Shown piece by piece: positions 26,094 to 33,934 of a stretch of 44,567 nt of DNA. A program made the position numbers and the translations under genes. The stretch spans positions 1 through 44,567 of the forward strand of contig CAMNRM010000041.1 of NCBI GenBank assembly GCA_946553025.1, in the 5' to 3' direction. How positions within the stretch are numbered: the stretch's first letter is position 1; the number at the start of each line of letters is the position of its first letter. A model generated the notes under the pieces. It was not told the origin of the DNA. It searched no databases and saw nothing but the letters and a program-made list of their open reading frames with translations. The stretch is from an uncultured Clostridium sp. (lineage in GTDB: Bacteria > Bacillota > Clostridia > Lachnospirales > Lachnospiraceae).

Positions 26094-26636
26094 TTATAAT
26101 AAATCTGCAATATTCATCTTTAAATCCTGATAAATACATCCAGATATGGTGTCATCAAACGAATATTGTTTTGTATTCCGTCCATGTTCAAAATCATAAA
26201 CCATAACGGTTTGTTTTGCAGGATTGATAATCCAGTATTCCCTCACGCCAGCAGAACGATATTTAAAAAGCTTTATTTCATAGTCCATTCGCTCTGTGCT
26301 GGGAGATATAATCTCAACAATCCAATCAGGAGCACCATTACAGCCGTATTCATCCAGCTTATTTTTATCACAGATAACCGATACATCCGGTTCAACATAC
26401 GTTTTATTATCAGCATTTAAAAATACGGCAAACGGAGCAGGATACACTTCACAGTCGCCATCTTTTGTTTCAATATAGTTTCCAATAAGTTTTGTCAACT
26501 GAGCAACCAGTTTCTGATGTATTCTCTTTGGCGGAGTCATGTTATAAATCTTTCCATCGATCAGCTCCGCCCGCTCTCCATCTGGCAAAGCATAAATATC
26601 ATCGATTGTATACACCTTTTCCTGTGCTAATGTCAT
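26094..26636 (-). CDS. Uma2 family (DUF820) protein, second copy
   Basis: 180 residues, clearly a paralogue of the gene at 1473-2003. Shared blocks are IDDIYALPDGERAELIDG, CEVYPAPFAVFLNADN, YVEPDVSVICDKNKLDEYGC, NGAPDWIVEIISPST and KLFKYRSAGVREYWI. The PD-(D/E)xK-like core residues are kept. The ATG follows AAGGAGGGCTGCAGG. Upstream on the minus strand a TATAAT at 26738-26743 is the best -10 candidate, with a poor -35 (GTGCAA). It stands alone between the tRNA terminator and the cell-wall hydrolase gene. Biological role unknown. Confidence 0.87.
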   Translation of the reverse strand: MTLAQEKVYTIDDIYALPDGERAELIDGKIYNMTPPKRIHQKLVAQLTKLIGNYIETKDGDCEVYPAPFAVFLNADNKTYVEPDVSVICDKNKLDEYGCNGAPDWIVEIISPSTERMDYEIKLFKYRSAGVREYWIINPAKQTVMVYDFEHGRNTKQYSFDDTISGCIYQDLKMNIADLL

Positions 26637-26802
26637 CCTGCAGCCCTCCTTTTTTGAAATGACTTTTATGATTTCTACTTACATATATATTTGCACCTGT
26701 CCTCTTTTCCAGCATCAATAACACATAAGATTTATTGATTATACCATATTTTCGTAGCTTTTGCACCCAAAATTATGTTTTATTGTTTCTATTGTTTCTA
26801 AA

Positions 26803-27441
26803 TTACTGATTACAAAATGCATGTCCGCCGATTCTTACCTGTACACGGCGATTTTGCGGTCTTCGTGAAAAATACAGGGTCTGGAACGGAAGGATATTGG
26901 TTTCTCCCTGTAAGACGGAAGAGATGCTGGCCAGTACCTGGGGCGAGGGTGCAGCCTGGGCGCTGTAGCGCATTCTCCAGGTGCTAAACTGTCCCCTGGC
27001 TGACAGCACATGCTCCAGACTTCCCCCATAGTACGGACTTACCATCCGGTTAAAAATCACCTCAATCACGGCCTGCTGTCCAAGAGGACTTTCTCCTCCC
27101 GCTTCCAGCATAACAATCCGGGCAAGCAGGTCAACCTCTGACGGAGTAAGAAAGATCCCCCATCGGTTTCCCTGGAGCTTTGGCTGTGCATTTTCTTGCG
27201 CCGCTGATGCTTTAGCCCTCTCTTTTAATTCTGCATAAGATTCTCCCACGGCGATGGACTGAACCTCCTGCAAAAAAGTAATGGATGAATTTTCGTTTAC
27301 GTACTCGTTTTCAGCAACAATGTCCGCCATTGTATCTAAAGAACATGCTCCTTCCTGATAGGTTTTTTCTTTTTCGCCTCCAAATACAGAAAGGCAATAA
27401 AAAAGACTTAAACCCAGAGCGATCATTATTCGTTTTCCCAT
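26803..27441 (-). CDS. SleB-type cell-wall hydrolase, secreted
   Basis: 212 residues from the ATG complementary to 27439-27441; an ATG four codons upstream overlaps the ribosome site GGAGGAAATC and is rejected. The N-terminus MGKRIMIALGLSLFYCLSVF is a signal peptide or anchor. A linker to about residue 95 follows, then the Hydrolase_2/SleB domain: EVDLLARIVMLEAGGESPLG, QQAVIEVIFNRM, FSTWRMRYS and FQTLYFSRRPQN. The first Glu of the EAGGE block is the likely catalytic acid of this muramidase/transglycosylase family. It lacks the peptidoglycan-binding domain of SleB itself, so a role in spore cortex versus vegetative wall is open. Confidence 0.88.
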   Translation of the reverse strand: MGKRIMIALGLSLFYCLSVFGGEKEKTYQEGACSLDTMADIVAENEYVNENSSITFLQEVQSIAVGESYAELKERAKASAAQENAQPKLQGNRWGIFLTPSEVDLLARIVMLEAGGESPLGQQAVIEVIFNRMVSPYYGGSLEHVLSARGQFSTWRMRYSAQAAPSPQVLASISSVLQGETNILPFQTLYFSRRPQNRRVQVRIGGHAFCNQ

Positions 27442-27625
27442 GATTTCCTCCATTCTGGCTGTGCACGTTTCACAGCACTTTCCTCCTTATTCTCCATGGA
27501 TTTTTCCAAGCGGCAGATTACTTTTTTACAAAACAACTGCTTCTGCCCTGGATAAATTATCCATGCTTAAAGATTACTCACTTGGGAGTATTCCCGGCTT
27601 TTGCTAAAATATACCTGAAAAATAC

Positions 27626-27653
27626 CATTGCTGTGAACATGCAGACAGTAACG
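27626..27653. repeat. Short hairpin repeat, copy in gap 27442-27797
   Basis: CATTGCTGTGAACATGCAGA followed by CAGTAACG: 9-base arms CATTGCTGT/ACAGTAACG around a 10-base loop. The 356-base divergent gap holding it contains no gene that I can see, only this copy and the one at 27746. Confidence 0.65.
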
Positions 27654-27745
27654 CCATATACACAGCAAAAATACTGCACGAAACACACTATGCTCTGGAC
27701 AAATGGAAATTTTTCAGATAAACTATGAACGATATGAAGTCAAAA

Positions 27746-27773
27746 CGTTGCTGTGAATGTTTAAACAGTAACG
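27746..27773. repeat. Short hairpin repeat, best-conserved copy
   Basis: CGTTGCTGTGAATGTTTAAA followed by CAGTAACG: CGTTGCTGT pairs with ACAGTAACG with a single G-T wobble. It sits 24 bases before the next gene's start, so it would fold in that mRNA's leader or mark its operator. Confidence 0.7.
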
Positions 27774-27797
27774 TCAAAACCACGGGAGGAAATGAAG

Positions 27798-28208
27798 ATG
27801 ATTGCTATTTTATGTTTGGACAGCCGGAACGGATTAATGTTCGGCGGCAGACGACAAAGCCGTGATCGGCTTCTTCTGGAAGATATTGAAGATTTTTGCG
27901 AAGGAAAAAACGTGATGATGAATGAATATTCCAGCCGCCTGTTTCTTCAATACGGTTTTTCAAACCAGACCGTTCTTCCGGATTTTCTTGCACAGGCAGG
28001 CCCCGGAGATATCTGTTTTATCGAGGGAAATGATGTGCTGCCCTTTTGGGAAAAAGTAGAAAAACTGATTCTTTATTGCTGGAACCGTATTTATCCTGCG
28101 GATTTATATTTTGACCCGGCAGTTCTTGAGGGCTGGCGTCTGACAGAGAAAAAGGACTTCCCCGGCTTTTCCCACGAAATATTGACCAGAAAGGTGTATG
28201 AACGATGA
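27798..28208 (+). CDS. Conserved hypothetical protein coupled to a nuclease gene
   Basis: 136 residues from ATG 27798, 8 bases after GGGAGGAA; the ATG two codons upstream is too close to it. Reads MIAILCLDSRNGLMFGGRRQ, then DFLAQAGPGDICFIEGND, LILYCWNRIYPADLYF and GFSHEILTRKVY. No membrane segment, slightly acidic. I recall similar sequences as conserved hypotheticals of Lachnospiraceae but know no function. Its stop overlaps the nuclease start (ATGA), so both are made together. An immunity or chaperone role toward the nuclease is a guess. Confidence 0.75.
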   Translation: MIAILCLDSRNGLMFGGRRQSRDRLLLEDIEDFCEGKNVMMNEYSSRLFLQYGFSNQTVLPDFLAQAGPGDICFIEGNDVLPFWEKVEKLILYCWNRIYPADLYFDPAVLEGWRLTEKKDFPGFSHEILTRKVYER

Positions 28209-29029
28209 AAACTACAGAAAAGAAAAAAAAGAAAACCTTCCTTTATGCCCTGATTGTTGTTGCTGTTTTGCTGATTAAGCTGGCAACAGGAACGTTTCAG
28301 CCCGAGGATCTGGAGGCACTTACCTCTCTTACCGGACAGGAAACCGCCGTTTCGCAGACCATGGCGCAAAGTCATGATGAAATACCATCATCCTCTCCTG
28401 CACAGGGCACTGCACCGTCAGCCTCCGCGCCCATAAGTCCTGAAGATATTCCGGAATATTCCGGCGAGCCTTACGTTGTCCTTAATAACAATCTTCCTGA
28501 CTTCACCGAGGAAGATAAGACTACGGCTTCCTTTGAAATCTACGGAGATCTGGACAGTTTAGGGCGCTGTACAACGGCCTATGCCAATGTAGGCTATGAC
28601 CTTATGCCCACAGAAAAAAGGGGAAATATCAGCAGTGTAAAGCCTACCGGCTGGCATTCGGTGCAGTACGACCATGTGGACGGAAAATCCCTGTACAACC
28701 GCTGCCATCTTATCGGTTTTCAGCTTACCGGAGAGAATGCCAATAAGAAGAATCTGATTACCGGCACCCGTTACCTGAATGTCGAAGGTATGCTTCCTTT
28801 TGAAAATATGATTGCCGACTATGTAAAGGAAACCAATAATCATGTTTTATACCGGGTTACTCCCATTTTCCAGGAAGACTATCTGGTTGCCGACGGCGTG
28901 CAGATGGAGGCATGGTCGGTGGAGGATGACGGCGAAGGCATCTGCTTCCATGTTTTTGCCTATAATGTCCAGCCCGGAGTAAGCATTGACTATGCTACCG
29001 GAGAGAGCTGGCTGACGAAAGAACCTTAA
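28205..29029 (+). CDS. Membrane-anchored or secreted DNA/RNA non-specific endonuclease
   Basis: 274 residues. A basic start (MKTTEKKKKK) and one hydrophobic segment (about 11-27, TFLYALIVVAVLLIKLAT) make an anchor. A Ser/Pro-rich linker runs to about 85, then a NUC-type domain: GRCTTAYANVGYDLMPTEKR, YNRCHLIGFQL with catalytic H168, and ANKKNLITGTRYLNV with the metal-binding Asn. This resembles streptococcal DNA-entry nuclease EndA and other beta-beta-alpha-metal enzymes, where D/N-R-x-H carries the general base. It probably degrades extracellular nucleic acid. It overlaps the upstream gene by four bases. A weak AAGTTTT/AAAACTT hairpin follows the stop. Confidence 0.88.
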   Translation: MKTTEKKKKKTFLYALIVVAVLLIKLATGTFQPEDLEALTSLTGQETAVSQTMAQSHDEIPSSSPAQGTAPSASAPISPEDIPEYSGEPYVVLNNNLPDFTEEDKTTASFEIYGDLDSLGRCTTAYANVGYDLMPTEKRGNISSVKPTGWHSVQYDHVDGKSLYNRCHLIGFQLTGENANKKNLITGTRYLNVEGMLPFENMIADYVKETNNHVLYRVTPIFQEDYLVADGVQMEAWSVEDDGEGICFHVFAYNVQPGVSIDYATGESWLTKEP

Positions 29030-29109
29030 GTTTTAAAGAAAAACTTGCATGAAGAAAGGAAAAGGATTAAACTTATTGCAGAAAGATAAAGAGAAAGGAC
29101 GAGAATACT

Positions 29110-30528
29110 ATGACGCAATTATATGATCTGGTTATTGTAGGTGCAGGCCCGGGAGGGTATACGGCGGCTTTGCAGGCTGCGGATTTTGGGATGAAGGTAG
29201 CCATTATCGAGGAAAAGGAAGTGGGAGGCGTCTGTGTCAACCGCGGCTGTATCCCTACAAAGGCCCTTCTTTATGCATCGCATATTTTTTCCTTAATGCA
29301 GACCAGCGATGAGTTCGGTATCTTTACCAATGAGATTTCCTTTGATTACGGGAAAATGCAGAAATACAAGGAACGCTCGGTGGTCACTTACCGTCAGGAG
29401 ATTTGCCGGATGTTTGAGGAAAAAAAGATTACGGTTGTGCAGGGGAAGGGGATTCTGCGCCGGGATCGAACGGTTGAAGTTCATGGCAGAGAGGGAAAAG
29501 AATTTTATCAGGGAAAATACATTCTTTTAGCGACCGGTGCAAAGGCATCCGTTCCGCCGATTCCCGGTTCTGACCTTCCGGGGGTAGTGACCAGCGACCG
29601 GATACTCAGCGGAAGGGATTGGAATTATCATCGGGTTGTGATTATCGGCGGCGGTGTGATTGGTGTGGAGATGGCAACGATCTTTAATAATCTTTGCAGT
29701 CAGGTTACGATTATTGAAAAGAATGACCATCTTTTAGGGCCCATGGACGATAAAGTAGCCAGGGAACTGGAGGAGATCTTAAAGGCAAAGGGTATTCAGA
29801 TTTACTGCAATGCCGATCAGATTTCCATTGAAAAAGAAGACGGTTTAATCTGCTGCGCGAAAACGGCACAGGGTGAAGAAATCCGTCAAAAGGCAGGGAT
29901 TATCCTGATTGCCACAGGGAGAAAGCCGGATCTTACCGGGCTTTTCGGTGAAGACATCCATCCCGAAGTTAAGGACGGGCGACTGGTTGTGGACAAAAAT
30001 TTTGAAACCAGCGAGCCGGGGGTTTATGCCATCGGCGATTTAACGGCGGATATCCAGCTTGCCCATGTAGCGGCTGCCCAGGGAACCTTTGTGGTGGAAA
30101 ACCTGGCTGGAAAGGAACACAGCATCCGTCTGGAAGTTGTTCCTAACGGAATGTTTGTCAGCCTTCCCATTGTACCAAGCTGTATTTACACCACACCGGA
30201 GATTGCCACGGTGGGAATTACCGAGGAAACAGCGAAAACTTACGGCATGAAGGTTCGTGTGGGGCATTATTCGATGCGTGATAACGGAAAATCCATTATT
30301 ACCAGGGCTGATGACGGGTTTATCCGCCTTGTCTTTGAAGCCTATTCTAATACAATTGTCGGGGCGCAGATGATTTGTCCGCGTGCGACGGACATGATTG
30401 GGGAAATGGCAACGGCAATCGCCAACGGCCTTTCGGCAACCCAGCTTTCCCTGGCCATGCGTGCGCATCCGACCTACAGTGAGGGCATTAAGGCTGCAAT
30501 AGAGGACGCTATGCATACGGAAATTTAA
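29110..30528 (+). CDS. lpdA: Dihydrolipoamide dehydrogenase family flavoprotein
   Basis: 472 residues. FAD-binding VIVGAGPGGYTAALQAADFG is at the start, the redox disulfide is C42/C47 in GGVCVNRGCIPTK, the NAD-binding GGGVIGVEMATIFN is near 185, and the active-site base is in HPTYSEGIKAAIEDA near the C-terminus. It oxidises dihydrolipoyl groups of E2/H proteins with NAD+. No 2-oxoacid dehydrogenase or glycine-cleavage gene is adjacent, so the partner complex is elsewhere or the enzyme serves another disulfide system. ATG behind AAAGGACGAG. Confidence 0.92.
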   Translation: MTQLYDLVIVGAGPGGYTAALQAADFGMKVAIIEEKEVGGVCVNRGCIPTKALLYASHIFSLMQTSDEFGIFTNEISFDYGKMQKYKERSVVTYRQEICRMFEEKKITVVQGKGILRRDRTVEVHGREGKEFYQGKYILLATGAKASVPPIPGSDLPGVVTSDRILSGRDWNYHRVVIIGGGVIGVEMATIFNNLCSQVTIIEKNDHLLGPMDDKVARELEEILKAKGIQIYCNADQISIEKEDGLICCAKTAQGEEIRQKAGIILIATGRKPDLTGLFGEDIHPEVKDGRLVVDKNFETSEPGVYAIGDLTADIQLAHVAAAQGTFVVENLAGKEHSIRLEVVPNGMFVSLPIVPSCIYTTPEIATVGITEETAKTYGMKVRVGHYSMRDNGKSIITRADDGFIRLVFEAYSNTIVGAQMICPRATDMIGEMATAIANGLSATQLSLAMRAHPTYSEGIKAAIEDAMHTEI

Positions 30529-30570
30529 GGAATTCGGCACGGTTGATGCGGATTTGAGGAGGAAAACAGA

Positions 30571-32358
30571 ATGATACAAGAACGTTTGGCTAAACTTCGT
30601 GAACTGATGAAAGATCGCGGCATGGATGCCTATCTGGTTCCTACAGCGGACTTTCATGAGTCGGAATATGTGGGCGATTACTTTAAATGCAGAAGTTTCT
30701 TATCCGGGTTTACCGGTTCAGCCGGGACGCTGGCCGTGACCATGGACGAGGCGGCACTCTGGGTAGACGGAAGATATTTTGTCCAGGCGGGCAGTCAGCT
30801 TCAGGGCAGCGGCATTTCCATGATGAAGATGGGCGAGGAGGGTGTGCCTGAACTGGAAGACTACCTGGTGGAACATGTGCCGGAGGGCGGATGCCTTGGC
30901 TTTGACGGAAGGGTGGTCAACAGCTTTACCGGGAAAAAGCTGGAGCGAAGACTTGCCCGAAAAAAAGCCAGGATTGCCTATGAAGAAGATCTGGTGGATT
31001 TGATCTGGAAGGATCGCCCGGAGCTTTTAAGTGAACCCGTGTGGATACTGAAGGAATGTTATGCCGGAAAGAGCGCCAAAGACAAGCTGTGTGATCTGCG
31101 GGCGGCCATGGAAAAAGAGGGGGCAACGATTCATCTTCTGACGACGCTGGATGATATTGTATGGCTGTTCAATATCCGCGGAAATGATATCCCATGCAAT
31201 CCGGTGGTCTTATCCTATGCGGCGATTACACCGGATGACGCCTATCTGTTTATTTCCCCGGAAAGCGTAAATGACGAGGTTCGCCGCTATCTGGAGGATT
31301 TGGGTGTAAAGCTTCGGCCCTATTTTGATATTTATCCTTACGTAAAATGCCTGCGGGACGAGCAAGTGCTCTTAGAAAAAGAACGGGTAAACTATGCCAT
31401 TGTCCGCAATATCGATGCATCGAACCAGGTGATCAGCCGTTTAAATCCCACCGTAACGGCAAAGGCAATAAAGAATCCGGTGGAAATTGAAAATATGAAA
31501 AAAGCCCATATTAAAGATGGGGTTATTATGGCCCGCTTTATGTACTGGCTGAAGAAAAACATCGGAAAAATCCCCATGGATGAACTTTCCGTTCAGGAAA
31601 AGCTTGACGGGATGCGCATGGAAGCCGAGGGAAATCTGGGACTGAGTTTTGATACCATTTCCGCCTATGGGCCGCATGCGGCGATGTGCCATTATTCAGC
31701 TACCAAGGAGAGCAATGTTCCGTTAGAAGAAAAAGGGTTTTACCTGGTGGATTCCGGCGGACAGTATCTTGAAGGGACGACGGATATTACCAGGACGATT
31801 GCCGTAGGGCCGCTGACAAAAGAAGAAAAGGAACACTATACCCTGGTGTTAATCAGTATGCTCCGCCTTGGGGCAGTGAAATTCCCTTATGGTTCCCGGG
31901 GACTGACCTTAGACTATGCTGCCCGGCAGGTATTCTGGGACAGGGGGATGAACTTTAACCACGGCACGGGCCACGGTGTAGGCTATCTCTTAAATGTTCA
32001 CGAACGCCCGGTGGGAATTCGCTGGAAGATGGTGCCGGAGCGGATGGACAGCTGTATCTTAGAAGCCGGGATGGTTACATCCAATGAACCGGGAATGTAC
32101 ATCGAGGGAAGCCACGGGATACGTACAGAGAATTTAATGTATTGTGTAGAAGATGAAAAGAATGCATTTGGGCAGTTCCTGCGCTTTGAATATCTGACCT
32201 TTGCGCCGATTGACACGGATGGTATAGAAAAAGAACTGATGACCGAGAGCGATATTGCCCTGTTTAATGCGTACCATAAGCAGGTTTATGAAAAGCTTTC
32301 TCCTTATCTTGAGGGAGAAGAAAAAGAGTGGCTGAAAGAGGCCACAAAGGAGATTTAA
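30571..32358 (+). CDS. Xaa-Pro aminopeptidase (M24B), long form
   Basis: 595 residues, the long cytoplasmic aminopeptidase-P form with two N-terminal creatinase-like domains (1-150 and 155-305) and a C-terminal pita-bread domain. Metal-site blocks: GFYLVDSGGQYLEGTTDITR with the two Asp ligands, FNHGTGHGVGYLLNVHERP with the His ligand, and SNEPGMYIEGSHGIRTEN with the Glu ligands. TGSAGTLAVTMDEAALWVDG is typical of the N-terminus. It removes N-terminal residues preceding proline. Perfect GAGGAGGAAAACAG ribosome site. The next gene starts 7 bases after its stop. Confidence 0.93.
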   Translation: MIQERLAKLRELMKDRGMDAYLVPTADFHESEYVGDYFKCRSFLSGFTGSAGTLAVTMDEAALWVDGRYFVQAGSQLQGSGISMMKMGEEGVPELEDYLVEHVPEGGCLGFDGRVVNSFTGKKLERRLARKKARIAYEEDLVDLIWKDRPELLSEPVWILKECYAGKSAKDKLCDLRAAMEKEGATIHLLTTLDDIVWLFNIRGNDIPCNPVVLSYAAITPDDAYLFISPESVNDEVRRYLEDLGVKLRPYFDIYPYVKCLRDEQVLLEKERVNYAIVRNIDASNQVISRLNPTVTAKAIKNPVEIENMKKAHIKDGVIMARFMYWLKKNIGKIPMDELSVQEKLDGMRMEAEGNLGLSFDTISAYGPHAAMCHYSATKESNVPLEEKGFYLVDSGGQYLEGTTDITRTIAVGPLTKEEKEHYTLVLISMLRLGAVKFPYGSRGLTLDYAARQVFWDRGMNFNHGTGHGVGYLLNVHERPVGIRWKMVPERMDSCILEAGMVTSNEPGMYIEGSHGIRTENLMYCVEDEKNAFGQFLRFEYLTFAPIDTDGIEKELMTESDIALFNAYHKQVYEKLSPYLEGEEKEWLKEATKEI

Positions 32359-32365
32359 TCCACCG

Positions 32366-33868
32366 ATGAAAGAAATAAAAGGGAAAAACACAAAAAAGCC
32401 GCAGGTTTATGCAACTGCGGCTTCAAAAACAAATACAAAGAGCCAGGGACAGCTTGAAGAAAACAGAAAAGACAGCGGAAGGTTATTTGGCGGGGATAAG
32501 GAAAGGCTGAACGAGGGCGGCAGGGCATTTGGCGGGAATAAGGAGAGTTTGAACGAGAGCGGCAGGGCATCTGGCGGGAATAAGGAAAGGCTGAAGGACG
32601 GCGGCAAAGCATTTGGCGGAAGAAGGGAAAATAACGCCGATGTACGGGAAAAAAGGATTACGGAAACAGGACTGCAGAAAAAAGGTCTGGAAAAAACGGA
32701 GCATGGAAGCAAAGGGACGAAATTATGTCCGTCCGCCGGGCGCTGCGGGGGCTGCCAGCTAATTCACCTTCCCTATAAAAAACAACTGGAACGAAAGAAA
32801 AAGAAGCTTGAAGACTTACTTCGCGGGATCTGCACGGTTTACGGGATGGAGGGAATGGAAAATCCCTGGCATTACCGCAATAAGGTTCACGCCGTCTTTG
32901 ACCATGATCGAAAAGGAAATCCGATTTCCGGGATTTATGAGGCGGGAAGTCATCGGGTGGTTCCGGTAGATCACTGCCTTTTGGAAGATGAGAAGGCAGA
33001 TGAAATTATTGTGACGATTCGGGAATTATTAAAATCCTTTAAGATCCGTACATATGATGAAGATACCGGTTATGGGCTGCTCCGCCATGTTCTGATACGG
33101 AAAGGATTTTTCAGCGGGCAGATTATGGTCGTTTTGGTTACGGTTTCCCCTGTCTTTCCTTCCAAAAGCAATTTTGTCCGGGCATTGCGGGAAAAACATC
33201 CGGAAATTACGACCATTGTTCAAAACATTAATGAGCGCAATACCAGTATGGTTCTGGGAAAACGGGATCATATTTTCTTTGGGCGGGGATTTATCGAAGA
33301 TTATCTCTGCGGCTGCGTATTTCGGATTTCTCCGCAGTCCTTTTATCAGATTAATCCGGTGCAGACCGAAAAGCTGTATCAAAAGGCGCTTAAACTGGCT
33401 GACCTTCATGGGGATGAAACCGTGATTGACGCTTACTGTGGGATTGGAACCATTGGCATTATTGCGGCGAAGCAGGCAGAAAAGGTTATCGGCGTGGAAT
33501 TAAATCCCGAAGCCGTGCGGGATGCAATAAATAATGCAAAAATAAATCATATCCAAAATATCCGTTTTTACTGCAACGATGCCGGGCGGCTGATGCGGGA
33601 GATGGCAGAAAGCAGGCAGAAAGCCGATGTGGTCATTATGGACCCGCCCAGAAGCGGGAGCACAGAAGAGTTTATGGATGCCGTAAAGGTTTTAGGGCCC
33701 CGAAAGGTTATTTATATCTCCTGCGGGCCGGAAACACTGGCGCGGGATCTGCAGTATTTTCACAAGCTGGGGTATCAGGCGGACGGCGGATGGGGGTATG
33801 ATCTTTTTCCTGGAACGGAACATATAGAAGTTGTGACGTGTTTGCGGCAAATGGAAGGGAAGAAGTAA
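32366..33868 (+). CDS. rlmD: 23S rRNA (uracil-C5)-methyltransferase, RlmD/TrmA family
   Basis: 500 residues. The first ~105 residues are a disordered basic/Gly-rich region containing 14-residue repeats (separate entry), not part of the usual enzyme. The [4Fe-4S] cysteines are C121, C127 and C130 (CPSAGRCGGC), with a fourth probably in VDHCLLED. The SAM domain has DAYCGIGTIGIIAAKQA, IGVELNPEAV and VVIMDPPRSG; catalytic C453 is in YISCGPETLARDL. It makes 5-methyluridine in 23S rRNA; RlmD versus RlmCD (U747/U1939) specificity is unresolved, and RlmCD is the common Firmicute form. The ribosome site GGAG lies inside the end of the upstream gene. Confidence 0.9.
   Translation: MKEIKGKNTKKPQVYATAASKTNTKSQGQLEENRKDSGRLFGGDKERLNEGGRAFGGNKESLNESGRASGGNKERLKDGGKAFGGRRENNADVREKRITETGLQKKGLEKTEHGSKGTKLCPSAGRCGGCQLIHLPYKKQLERKKKKLEDLLRGICTVYGMEGMENPWHYRNKVHAVFDHDRKGNPISGIYEAGSHRVVPVDHCLLEDEKADEIIVTIRELLKSFKIRTYDEDTGYGLLRHVLIRKGFFSGQIMVVLVTVSPVFPSKSNFVRALREKHPEITTIVQNINERNTSMVLGKRDHIFFGRGFIEDYLCGCVFRISPQSFYQINPVQTEKLYQKALKLADLHGDETVIDAYCGIGTIGIIAAKQAEKVIGVELNPEAVRDAINNAKINHIQNIRFYCNDAGRLMREMAESRQKADVVIMDPPRSGSTEEFMDAVKVLGPRKVIYISCGPETLARDLQYFHKLGYQADGGWGYDLFPGTEHIEVVTCLRQMEGKK
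32477..32623 (+). repeat. 42-bp coding tandem repeat (3.5 copies) in the rRNA methyltransferase
   Basis: Units start at 32477, 32519 and 32561, with a partial unit from 32603. They encode GRLFGGDKERLNEG, GRAFGGNKESLNES and GRASGGNKERLKDG, then GKAFGG. DNA identity between units is high, including synonymous positions, pointing to recent slippage or unequal exchange. The frame is preserved because 42 is a multiple of three. Confidence 0.9.
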
Positions 33869-33880
33869 AATTTAGTCAGA

Positions 33881-33909
33881 TTGCAAAACTCACTTTAGTT
33901 GATTATCAA
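33881..33909 (+). promoter_or_regulatory. Weak candidate promoter of the hsd operon A
   Basis: TTGCAA at 33881-33886, 17 bases, TATCAA at 33904-33909, just before hsdR. Only four of six matches at each box. Confidence 0.35.
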
Positions 33910-33934
33910 ATACTTAAATGAAAGGTATTGCAAT

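Noticed and set aside
25897-26139. 80-codon minus-strand frame containing GATGFEPATSRPPAERATKL
   Set aside because: This is the well-known artefact peptide produced by translating the antisense of a tRNA gene; here it reads across tRNA-Pro at 25915-25988.
32355-32712. Three overlapping minus-strand frames with repeated PPNALPPSFS-like or RQMPCRPRS-like peptides
   Set aside because: They are antisense readings of the 42-bp tandem repeat in the rRNA methyltransferase gene; repetition keeps several frames open.
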